DNA of 19,787 nt from Dehalococcoidales bacterium (lineage in GTDB: Bacteria > Chloroflexota > Dehalococcoidia > E44-bin15), in the NCBI GenBank assembly GCA_012974295.1, contig JAAXQM010000002.1:1-19787 (forward strand), given 5' to 3'. Both the position numbers and the translations under genes were made by a program. The notes beneath the pieces are model-generated. The model made no database searches. It was not told the DNA's origin and was given only the letters and a program-made list of their open reading frames with translations. Positions 13,707 through 19,787 of the stretch are shown here, piece after piece (the first letter of the stretch is position 1; each line of letters begins with the position of its first letter).

Positions 13707-15533
13707 ATGGAGCATCGCTACATCAGGAATTTCTGTATCATCGCGCACATCGACCACGGTAAGTCCACGTTGGCAGACCGCCTTCTTCAACTTACCGGCA
13801 CTATCAACGAGCGGGACATGCGGGAGCAGTTCCTCGACCAGATGGAGTTGGAACGGGAGCGGGGTATCACTATTAAGGCTCAGGCAGTAAGGATGAGCTG
13901 TATTGCTGCCGATGGCGCGGAGTATCAACTAAACCTTATCGATACGCCAGGACACGTAGATTTCACCTATGAGGTGTCCCACAGTCTGGCTGCCTGTGAG
14001 GGGGCGATATTGGTGGTAGATGCTGCTCAGGGGATACAGGCACAAACGCTGGCCAACGTATATATCGCGCAGGAAAACAAACTGACCATAATCCCTGTGA
14101 TAAATAAGATCGATCTGCCCAATGCAGAACCTGATAAGGTGGCCGAGGATCTGGTGAATATCCTCGGCTTCGTCAGAAGCGATATTATCTTTGCATCAGC
14201 TAAGGAGGGGACCGGAGCGAAGAAGGTCCTGGAAGCCATTATCGAGAGAATCCCTCCTCCTCACGGTGAATCTCATGGGCCACTACGTGCGCTTATCTTC
14301 GACTCGAAATACGATTCCTATAAAGGGGTTATTGCCTATTTACGGGTGGTCGATGGGTCGGTCTCTAAGGGGAGTCGGCTCAGATTGATGTCCACAGGGA
14401 AGACCATTGAGTTACTTGAGATCGGCGTTTTTAAACCCAGTCTAACTCCAGTAGCACGGCTGGTATCCGGCGAGGTGGGATACCTTGCTACAGGACTAAA
14501 AAATGTTGGGGATTGTAGGGTGGGAGACACGCTCACCCTGGAGGATAGAAGTGCGGTTGAGCCACTTCCGGGATATCGACCTGTCAAGCCGATGGTTTTT
14601 GCTGGCATATATCCACTGGTAGGTGACGATTATAATGGCCTTCGAGAGGGTCTGGAGAAGCTTGGTCTCAACGATGCATCCCTATCCTTTGAACCGGAGA
14701 CAAGCGCTGCACTGGGCTTCGGATTCCGCTGTGGCTTTATGGGCATGCTTCATATGGAGATCGTTATGGAGCGACTCAGGCGGGAATACTGGCTCGATCT
14801 ACTGGCAACTGCCCCAAGCGTTGAATACGAGGTCACTAAAGTAGATGGCTCTGAAGTCACTGTATCCAATCCATCAAAGATGCCCTCGGTAGGGGAGATC
14901 ACGGAGCTGCGGGAGCCATGGGTGTCGGTAAACATCATCACGCCTGCCAGGTACATAGGTAGTATGATGGAACTATTGAAAGAAAGCCGTGGTGATTACC
15001 GTGGTATGGAGTATTTTACGAAGGAGGTATCGCTGTCTCAAGATGCTGAATCCGCACTCCGCGTGTTATTACAGTACGATGTTCCCCTAGCGGAGCTGAT
15101 CGTCGGTTTCTATGACGAACTCAAATCGCGAACTCAAGGATACGCGTCAATGGACTACACGTTCGCCACCTATCTACCGGCGAAGCTGGTAAAAATGGAG
15201 ATACTGATAAACAATCAGCCTGTTGATGCCCTATCACTTGTTGTGCCGCAGGAGAGGGCTTACCGACAGGGGAGGGAACTGGTACATAAGTTGCGTAAGC
15301 TTATCCCCAGACAAAATTTCGAGGTCGCTATACAAGCGGCTATCGGACAGAAGGTTATCGTAAGGGAGAGTATAAAACCTTACCGCAAGGACGTAATTGC
15401 CAAGTGCTACGGGGGTGATATCACCCGAAAGCGCAAGCTCTTGGCGAAACAATCAGCGGGTAAGAAGCGTATGAAGATGGTAGGCAGTGTTGAGGTGCCT
15501 CCGGAGGCCTTCGTAGAGGTGCTCAAGCTTTAA
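13707..15533 (+). CDS. lepA: Elongation factor 4 (LepA) GTPase
   Basis: 608 residues (E. coli LepA has 599). LepA is a ribosome-bound translational GTPase implicated in translation and ribosome assembly under stress. G1 is AHIDHGKSTLADRLL (residues 13-27); the switch region has ERERGITIKAQAVRM; G3 is DTPGHVDF; G4 is NKIDLPNA. EF-G-like domains II, III and V follow, and the LepA-specific C-terminal domain contains YGGDITRKRKLLAKQSAGKKRMK and ends with VEVPPEAFVEVLKL. It has no good ribosome site before ATG 13707 but the start matches the family exactly (MEHRYIRNFCIIAHIDHGKS). It converges with galU, with stops overlapping by 4 bases. Confidence 0.97.
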   Translation: MEHRYIRNFCIIAHIDHGKSTLADRLLQLTGTINERDMREQFLDQMELERERGITIKAQAVRMSCIAADGAEYQLNLIDTPGHVDFTYEVSHSLAACEGAILVVDAAQGIQAQTLANVYIAQENKLTIIPVINKIDLPNAEPDKVAEDLVNILGFVRSDIIFASAKEGTGAKKVLEAIIERIPPPHGESHGPLRALIFDSKYDSYKGVIAYLRVVDGSVSKGSRLRLMSTGKTIELLEIGVFKPSLTPVARLVSGEVGYLATGLKNVGDCRVGDTLTLEDRSAVEPLPGYRPVKPMVFAGIYPLVGDDYNGLREGLEKLGLNDASLSFEPETSAALGFGFRCGFMGMLHMEIVMERLRREYWLDLLATAPSVEYEVTKVDGSEVTVSNPSKMPSVGEITELREPWVSVNIITPARYIGSMMELLKESRGDYRGMEYFTKEVSLSQDAESALRVLLQYDVPLAELIVGFYDELKSRTQGYASMDYTFATYLPAKLVKMEILINNQPVDALSLVVPQERAYRQGRELVHKLRKLIPRQNFEVAIQAAIGQKVIVRESIKPYRKDVIAKCYGGDITRKRKLLAKQSAGKKRMKMVGSVEVPPEAFVEVLKL

Positions 15534-16399
15534 TTCCCGACCAGCTTTCTCAGGTGTTCCCTTAATTCATTACCCATTCCGGGGTGGTGTAGGCCCAATG
15601 ATACGGAGGCCTTGAGAAAACCCAATGGCTTGCCGGCGTCGTAGTAGGTCCCATCAAACGCATAGCCGTAAATAGCCTGCTGCTTGAGAAGGAGCGCAAG
15701 TCCATCAGTGAGTTGAATCTCTCCTCCCGTGCCTGGTTGTGTGTCTATTAGCGCTTCGAATATCTCAGGTGTGAGAATATATCTGCCCATTATAGCTAGA
15801 TTAGATGGTGCTTCCTCGGGTGCCGGCTTTTCCACCATATCCAGAATTCGATATACACGCTCTGCAACTTGATCTGTCTTGACTATGCCATATCTTACAG
15901 TATCCTCCTTTGCCACCTGCCGCAGGGCGATAACGCTCCCCTTATGACGTTGATATACATTAATCATCTGCTTTATAAGGGGAGGATCGGTATCGAAAAT
16001 ATCATCGGGTAAAAAAACCGCGAAGGGTTCATTTCCTATAATCTCTCTGGTGGCTAAGATAGCATGCCCCAGCCCAAGCGGCTGATCCTGCCTGATAAAG
16101 GATATATTTGCTAACGTGGAGATACGCCGCACCCCTTCCAGTAGCTCCGTTTCGCCTTTTTCCTGTAGCACTGATTCCAGCGCCAGGTTCCGCTTGAAGT
16201 ATTCCTCAATAGCTATTTTCGCCGAGGAGGTGATAACGATTATCTGCTTTATCCCGGATGCTACAGCCTCCTCAATAATATGCTGGATCAGGGGCTTATC
16301 CGCCAGGGGTAGCATCTCTTTTGGGATGGATTTTGTTGTCGGCAGGAACCTTGTTCCCAACCCGGCCGCAGGGATTACAGCCTTGCGTATCTCTATCAC
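15530..16399 (-). CDS. galU: UTP-glucose-1-phosphate uridylyltransferase GalU
   Basis: 289 residues, family-typical. GalU makes UDP-glucose from UTP and glucose-1-phosphate for polysaccharide and glycolipid synthesis. Landmarks: KAVIPAAGLGTRFLPTTKS (nucleotide-binding loop, residues 6-24) with PKEMLPLADKPLIQH, the LGHAIL and FAVFLPDDIFD segments, VEKPAPEEAPSNLAIMGRYI and GGEIQLTDG, then DAGKPLGFLKA. GTG 16399 is the start: it gives the normal family N-terminus, although the ribosome site upstream (GAGA) is weak. The stop codon overlaps the lepA stop (TTAA at 15530-15533). Upstream, SRP RNA is transcribed in the opposite direction. Confidence 0.95.
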   Translation of the reverse strand: MIEIRKAVIPAAGLGTRFLPTTKSIPKEMLPLADKPLIQHIIEEAVASGIKQIIVITSSAKIAIEEYFKRNLALESVLQEKGETELLEGVRRISTLANISFIRQDQPLGLGHAILATREIIGNEPFAVFLPDDIFDTDPPLIKQMINVYQRHKGSVIALRQVAKEDTVRYGIVKTDQVAERVYRILDMVEKPAPEEAPSNLAIMGRYILTPEIFEALIDTQPGTGGEIQLTDGLALLLKQQAIYGYAFDGTYYDAGKPLGFLKASVSLGLHHPGMGNELREHLRKLVGN

Positions 16400-16525
16400 G
16401 TTCTCATTCTAACCTAAGCTCTAACTTACAGGCAAGATTTGGAGATGATCTCCTTTATAGTGATAGTGATACCAGCAATAATCTCACGGTTATATATGAC
16501 AAGGGTACTACACAAGCAGTGAGGC

Positions 16526-16554
16526 TTGACAAGGAACTATGTGTGGGCTAGTAT
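16526..16554 (+). promoter_or_regulatory. Promoter of SRP RNA
   Basis: TTGACA (16526-16531), 17-base spacer, TAGTAT (16549-16554): -35 perfect, -10 four of six. The predicted start, about 16561-16563, coincides with the first base pair of helix 1 of the RNA. Confidence 0.65.
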
Positions 16555-16562
16555 CAGAGCGA

Positions 16563-16830
16563 GGTCGTGCTAGGCGGGGAGCTAGCGGTGCCCTGTACCC
16601 GCAATCCGCTATAGCGGGGCGGAACTCCCCCTCGAGGTCTTGAACCTTTTGGGACTGCCTCTACTAAGTGGCGTTGAAGATTGGGTCCTGCGCGGCGGAA
16701 GGCTATGAATCCCGTCAGGTCCGGAAGGAAGCAGCGGTAAATAGTGATTTCCGGGTGCCGCAGGGTTGCCTGGTCAGAGCTGGCTGGTAGTAGTAAGCCG
16801 GGAGGCGAGGTCGACAGTGGGTGCACGGCC
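16563..16830 (+). ncRNA. ffs: Signal recognition particle RNA, large bacterial type (with Alu domain)
   Basis: 268 bases. The highly conserved SRP-domain core GTCAGGTCCGGAAGGAAGCA is at 16715-16734, in the tip of helix 8 that binds Ffh. The 5' Alu-domain part is present (GGCGGGGAGCTAGCGGTGCC with CCTGTACCCGCAATCCGCTA), as in Bacillus-type scRNA and unlike the 4.5S RNA of E. coli. Ends are set by helix 1: GGTCGTGC (16563-16570) pairs with GCACGGCC (16823-16830), one G-U pair. TTCTTTCATT follows, a poor T-run, so transcription may continue into rsmA. Confidence 0.95.
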
Positions 16831-16865
16831 TTCTTTCATTCCCCCATTTAGTTAAGGATTGCGGA

Positions 16866-17699
16866 TTGCTCACCGGTCAAACCAAGAGTGAACTTCGACG
16901 TCTCAACCTTCGTGCAAGGAAAGGTCTAGGACAGCATTTCCTGGTCGATGAGCAGGTACTGAGTAGGCTGATCTCGGCAGTAGCACTAACCCCTGGCGAT
17001 ACCGTGATTGAGGTGGGACCCGGCTTGGGTATATTAACCAGGGAGCTGGCAAAGAGCGCAGATCGTGTTATCGCAGTCGAGATTGATACTACAATGGCTG
17101 TAGCCCTACGAGAAGCCTTAGTTCCATTGCCCAATGTATCCATTATTAATGCCGACATCCTGGAGAGTGATCCCGCATCACTATTAGGGGTCGACACTAC
17201 CTATAAGGTCGTAGGGACCCTCCCTTATTATATAGCCACGGCAGTGATACGCCACTTTCTAGAGGCCCAGATTAAGCCTCTTTCTATAGTTGTTACCGTG
17301 CAAAAGGAAGTAGCCCAGGCAATAGCTGCTCCGGTAGGTAAAATGAGCTTACTAAGCGTTAGTGTACAACTTTATGGTAAGCCTACTATCGTGGACTATA
17401 TCCCACCACAGAGCTTCTACCCCCCGCCGAAGGTGGACTCTGCCATTGTGCGTGTCGATGTATATGAGCGTCCTCTGGTAACGATAGCTGATGAAGCAAC
17501 ATTCTTTAGTATAGTGCGCGGTGGTTTCTCGGCACCGCGCAAACAACTGCGTAATTCACTGGCGCTGGGTCTTGAGATGTCGACAGGAGAAGCCACATCC
17601 CTGCTGGAAGAGGCAGGGATAGAGCAGAAGCGACGCGCGGAAACTTTGAACCTTGAGGAATGGGCCAGGGTTTACCAGGTATTCATCGAGAAACAATGA
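16866..17699 (+). CDS. rsmA: 16S rRNA dimethyladenosine transferase RsmA (KsgA)
   Basis: 277 residues from TTG 16866, chosen because AAGGA lies 7 bases upstream and it gives the family start (SELRRLNLRARKGLGQHF). A GTG at 16821 is also in frame but lies inside SRP RNA. RsmA dimethylates two adjacent adenines near the 3' end of 16S rRNA. Landmarks: KGLGQHFLVDE (19-29), the SAM-binding VIEVGPGLGILTRELA (47-62), VEIDTTM, NADIL, and the catalytic motif IV, which reads GTLPYYI (117-123) instead of the usual GNLPYYI: Asn is replaced by Thr at residue 118. The PPPKVDSAIVRV and ARKQLRNSL-like (APRKQLRNSLAL) motifs are intact. It overlaps ispE by 4 bases (ATGA). Confidence 0.95.
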   Translation: MLTGQTKSELRRLNLRARKGLGQHFLVDEQVLSRLISAVALTPGDTVIEVGPGLGILTRELAKSADRVIAVEIDTTMAVALREALVPLPNVSIINADILESDPASLLGVDTTYKVVGTLPYYIATAVIRHFLEAQIKPLSIVVTVQKEVAQAIAAPVGKMSLLSVSVQLYGKPTIVDYIPPQSFYPPPKVDSAIVRVDVYERPLVTIADEATFFSIVRGGFSAPRKQLRNSLALGLEMSTGEATSLLEEAGIEQKRRAETLNLEEWARVYQVFIEKQ

Positions 17700-18637
17700 T
17701 AACCCTCTCTGCATATGCGAAGGTTAACCTTACTCTTGAGGTAGTAGGTAAACGTACCGATGGCTACCACGAAGTTACCACCGTCATTCAGGAGATTGAA
17801 CTTAAAGATACGCTTTCCTTCGAAAAACATCGTGGTATAATAATCGATTGTGACTATCCTGATCTGACGTATCCAATACCTTCCGTAAACCATAAAAAGA
17901 ACAAGCCTTTCCCTGATCCAGCTGAGAGCAATCGAGAAACCGAAAAAAAGCATACAAAATCCCCAAACCTTGTTCTAGAAGCAGCGAAACTGCTTCAAAA
18001 AGTAACTGGTTCGCGGAAGGGCGCGGCGATCTCTATTAAAAAGGGAATACCGATCGCTGCGGGACTTGGGGGGGGTGCCAGCGATGCCGCAGCGACACTA
18101 CAAGCCCTTAACGATCTCTGGGAATTAGAACTACCACTGGATCAGCTTCTGCAGTTGGCATCGAGGCTTGGCTCAGATGTCCCCTTCTTCCTATATGGAG
18201 GCACCGCATTGGGAGAAGGGCGTGGCGAAAGAGTCAGCCCGCTACCTACGTTCCCCCCTTCATGGGTAGTGCTCTTCAGACCACCAGTTGCCATTCCATC
18301 AAATAAAACGGAATACCTCTATACCTCACTGGATCCATCCTGCTTTAACGAAGGACAATTCACCAGCAGAATGGTGGCGCTGCTTCGTCATGGAGATGCG
18401 CCCCCACTCTCTTCTTTATACAACGCTTTCGAAAATATTGCCTTTACTGTCTACGCCGGACTGGAAGAACATTGGCGTCATTTTTCAGCGCTTAGTGCCG
18501 ATAATATTCACCTATCAGGCTCGGGTCCTACCCTTTTCACCATCGTTCGGGATATGACTCAAGGAGAAAAACTGTATAGCTCTATTATAAGTAGGGGGCT
18601 GGAGGCTTATCTTGTTCAAACCGTGGCGGGGCGTTAA
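17696..18637 (+). CDS. ispE: 4-diphosphocytidyl-2-C-methyl-D-erythritol kinase IspE
   Basis: 313 residues from ATG 17696, which overlaps the rsmA stop (ATGA). IspE phosphorylates CDP-ME in the MEP isoprenoid pathway. It has the GHMP-kinase plan: SAYAKVNLTLEVVGKRTDGYHE (Lys9 is the family's catalytic lysine), the ATP loop PIAAGLGGGASDAA (119-132, with catalytic Asp130), GSDVPFFLYGGTALGEGRG, and the C-terminal HLSGSGPTLFTI. It is about 25-30 residues longer than E. coli IspE because of a Lys/Glu-rich insertion at about 62-90 (VNHKKNKPFPDPAESNRETE), just before NLVLEAA. The insertion is probably a surface loop. The next gene starts inside its 3' end. Confidence 0.95.
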   Translation: MITLSAYAKVNLTLEVVGKRTDGYHEVTTVIQEIELKDTLSFEKHRGIIIDCDYPDLTYPIPSVNHKKNKPFPDPAESNRETEKKHTKSPNLVLEAAKLLQKVTGSRKGAAISIKKGIPIAAGLGGGASDAAATLQALNDLWELELPLDQLLQLASRLGSDVPFFLYGGTALGEGRGERVSPLPTFPPSWVVLFRPPVAIPSNKTEYLYTSLDPSCFNEGQFTSRMVALLRHGDAPPLSSLYNAFENIAFTVYAGLEEHWRHFSALSADNIHLSGSGPTLFTIVRDMTQGEKLYSSIISRGLEAYLVQTVAGR

Positions 18638-19346
18638 TGCCGTTGTGGCAATATTGGTTCGCCACATCTCCTGGCTGTCAGAGCTAAGCGGGACGAAGAG
18701 GTGGCTGCTTCTATCTTTTATCGTTGCCCTGTACTTTCTCTTTAGCTATGCCATCTTTCGCCTATGGCCATATATGGGAGAGTTTGAGCAGTATGGCTAT
18801 CTTGGCGCCTTTCTAGTTGCATTCATCGCCAGCATCTCCATAATATTTCCAATACCCGGTATCATCCTGGTACTAGCTATCGCCGCCAACCCTGATCTGA
18901 ACTGGGCTGTGGTGGCACTGGCAGCGGCAATAGGTGGGGGACTGGGTGAAACCACGGCATACCTTGCTGGCTACGGTGGTGCAGTGGTCATCTCTCCCGG
19001 CCAATCAAAGTGGTATGAAAGGGCAGAGAAATGGATGAAGCGTTACGGAAGCGCGACCATATTTGCCTTTTCGCTTTCGTGGCTTCCTTTCGACATCGTG
19101 GGTATTGCTGCCGGAGCATTGCGGTTTACCTACTGGAAGTTCCTGCTGGCGACCTTAGCAGGACGTTTGCCACGGACGTTGCTCGAGGTCTATCTGGCCC
19201 GTAGAGGATGGGAAATATTGAGCGATAATACGTGGTGGAGTGGCTTGGCATGGTGGAGCTGGGTTATCATCGGTGTTGGTATGACAGTTATTTTAGGAGG
19301 TATCATATTTCTTATAGTATGGCGGCGCCGGAGGGCGCGATTATGA
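18612..19346 (+). CDS. VTT-domain (DedA-like) membrane protein, first of a tandem pair
   Basis: 244 residues, TTG start with GGAGG at 18601-18605, within the last 26 bases of ispE. The same CTGGAGGCTTA-TTG context starts the next copy, which supports this start. Hydrophobic segments: about 30-50, 60-85 (GYLGAFLVAFIASISIIFPIPGI), 95-120 (WAVVALAAAIGGGLGETTAYLAGYGG), 145-165, 170-190 and 215-238, with a final Arg-rich tail (WRRRRARL). The G-x-GE-t-Y and GxxxF-type helices are those of the VTT/SNARE-associated (PF09335) family, thought to act in lipid scrambling or transport in membranes; the substrate is unknown. Confidence 0.8.
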   Translation: MFKPWRGVNAVVAILVRHISWLSELSGTKRWLLLSFIVALYFLFSYAIFRLWPYMGEFEQYGYLGAFLVAFIASISIIFPIPGIILVLAIAANPDLNWAVVALAAAIGGGLGETTAYLAGYGGAVVISPGQSKWYERAEKWMKRYGSATIFAFSLSWLPFDIVGIAAGALRFTYWKFLLATLAGRLPRTLLEVYLARRGWEILSDNTWWSGLAWWSWVIIGVGMTVILGGIIFLIVWRRRRARL

Positions 19347-19436
19347 TTTTAGTGGCAGTTATGGCCGATGCGGGGCTTTTTATAGTGAAATCGGTTGGTA
19401 ATTGTTCACCTGTAAAGAAAGGTCTGGAGGCTTAAC

Positions 19437-19787
19437 TTGCTCGCACTATGGCGCGGTGTCAAAGCTTCCATAATTAATATAAATCGCCGCATCTACCAGC
19501 CAAGGGAATTAAGCGGAAGGACGAGGTGGCTGCTGGGGGCTGCGATATTTATCCTGGTTGCGATTATTTGCTATGCTGTCTATCGCCTGTGGCCATCTAT
19601 GGAAGGGTTTCAGGAGTATGGCTATCTTGGCGCTTTTCTAGTTGCGTTAATCACCGGAAGCACTGTTATTTTCCCCCTGCCCGGTTTCGCTATAATCGCG
19701 GTTATTGCGGCCAATCCTGATCTAAACTGGGCTCTGGTGGCACTGGCAGCGGCTATAGGTGGTGGACTGGGGGAATCTACCGCATAC
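19437..19787 (+). CDS. VTT-domain (DedA-like) membrane protein, second tandem copy (cut by window edge)
   Basis: TTG 19437 behind GGAGG (19426-19430); 117 codons run to the right edge without a stop. It is a clear paralog of the gene at 18612: WRGV near the start, ELSG-TRWLL, YRLWPSM--F-EYGYLGAFLVA, FPLPG, and ANPDLNWALVALAAAIGGGLGESTAY. The first 30 residues and the membrane helix at 33-50 are the most diverged. The copy probably arose by tandem duplication; the boundary includes the 3' tail of ispE. The C-terminal half is outside the window. Confidence 0.85.
   Translation, partial: MLALWRGVKASIININRRIYQPRELSGRTRWLLGAAIFILVAIICYAVYRLWPSMEGFQEYGYLGAFLVALITGSTVIFPLPGFAIIAVIAANPDLNWALVALAAAIGGGLGESTAY

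Noticed and set aside
16821..16865. Start of rsmA at GTG 16821
   Set aside because: It lies in helix 1 of the SRP RNA and has no ribosome site; TTG 16866 has AAGGA 7 bases upstream and matches the family start.

Overview
The window looks like a bacterial chromosome segment, most plausibly from the Chloroflexota (Dehalococcoidia-like). That placement is inferred from the mix of a large-type SRP RNA, a Tat operon of the order tatA-tatA/B-tatC, the style of the small intergenic repeats and the overall gene set. No database search was possible, so it is only moderately certain. Nearly everything is a housekeeping or accessory metabolism gene. There is no phage, insertion sequence or CRISPR array.

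Layout. 1-1765 (minus): an old-yellow-enzyme/2,4-dienoyl-CoA reductase-like flavoprotein, cut by the left edge. 1962-3490 (minus): a B12-binding radical SAM gene broken by an internal deletion. 3770-5209 (minus): a Tat translocase operon of two TatA/B-type proteins and TatC. 5575-11172: a selenocysteine locus, with selA on the minus strand and, divergently, a candidate UGA-containing small gene, an attenuator-like terminator, yedF, selD (itself with an in-frame UGA) and selB. 11412-13504: small uncharacterised genes and tRNA-Leu(UAG). 13707-16399: lepA and galU, converging with overlapping stop codons. 16563-16830: SRP RNA, followed closely by rsmA-ispE and a tandem pair of VTT-domain membrane protein genes, the second cut by the right edge.

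How the genes fit together. The selenium genes form a nearly complete Sec module. YedF is a TusA/DsrE-type selenium-metabolism protein, SelD makes selenophosphate, SelA converts Ser-tRNA(Sec) to Sec-tRNA(Sec), and SelB delivers it to UGA codons with a SECIS hairpin. SelD has Sec at its catalytic position, so the pathway needs its own product. A second UGA with a very similar hairpin lies at codon 7 of a short ORF directly behind a near-consensus promoter, upstream of a strong terminator that precedes yedF-selD-selB. This is either a new small selenoprotein or a selenium-sensing leader. I found no tRNA-Sec gene in the window.

Four copies of a 75-130 nt hairpin-rich repeat sit in intergenic gaps at 1790, 3621, 5469 and 11250, all in the same orientation.
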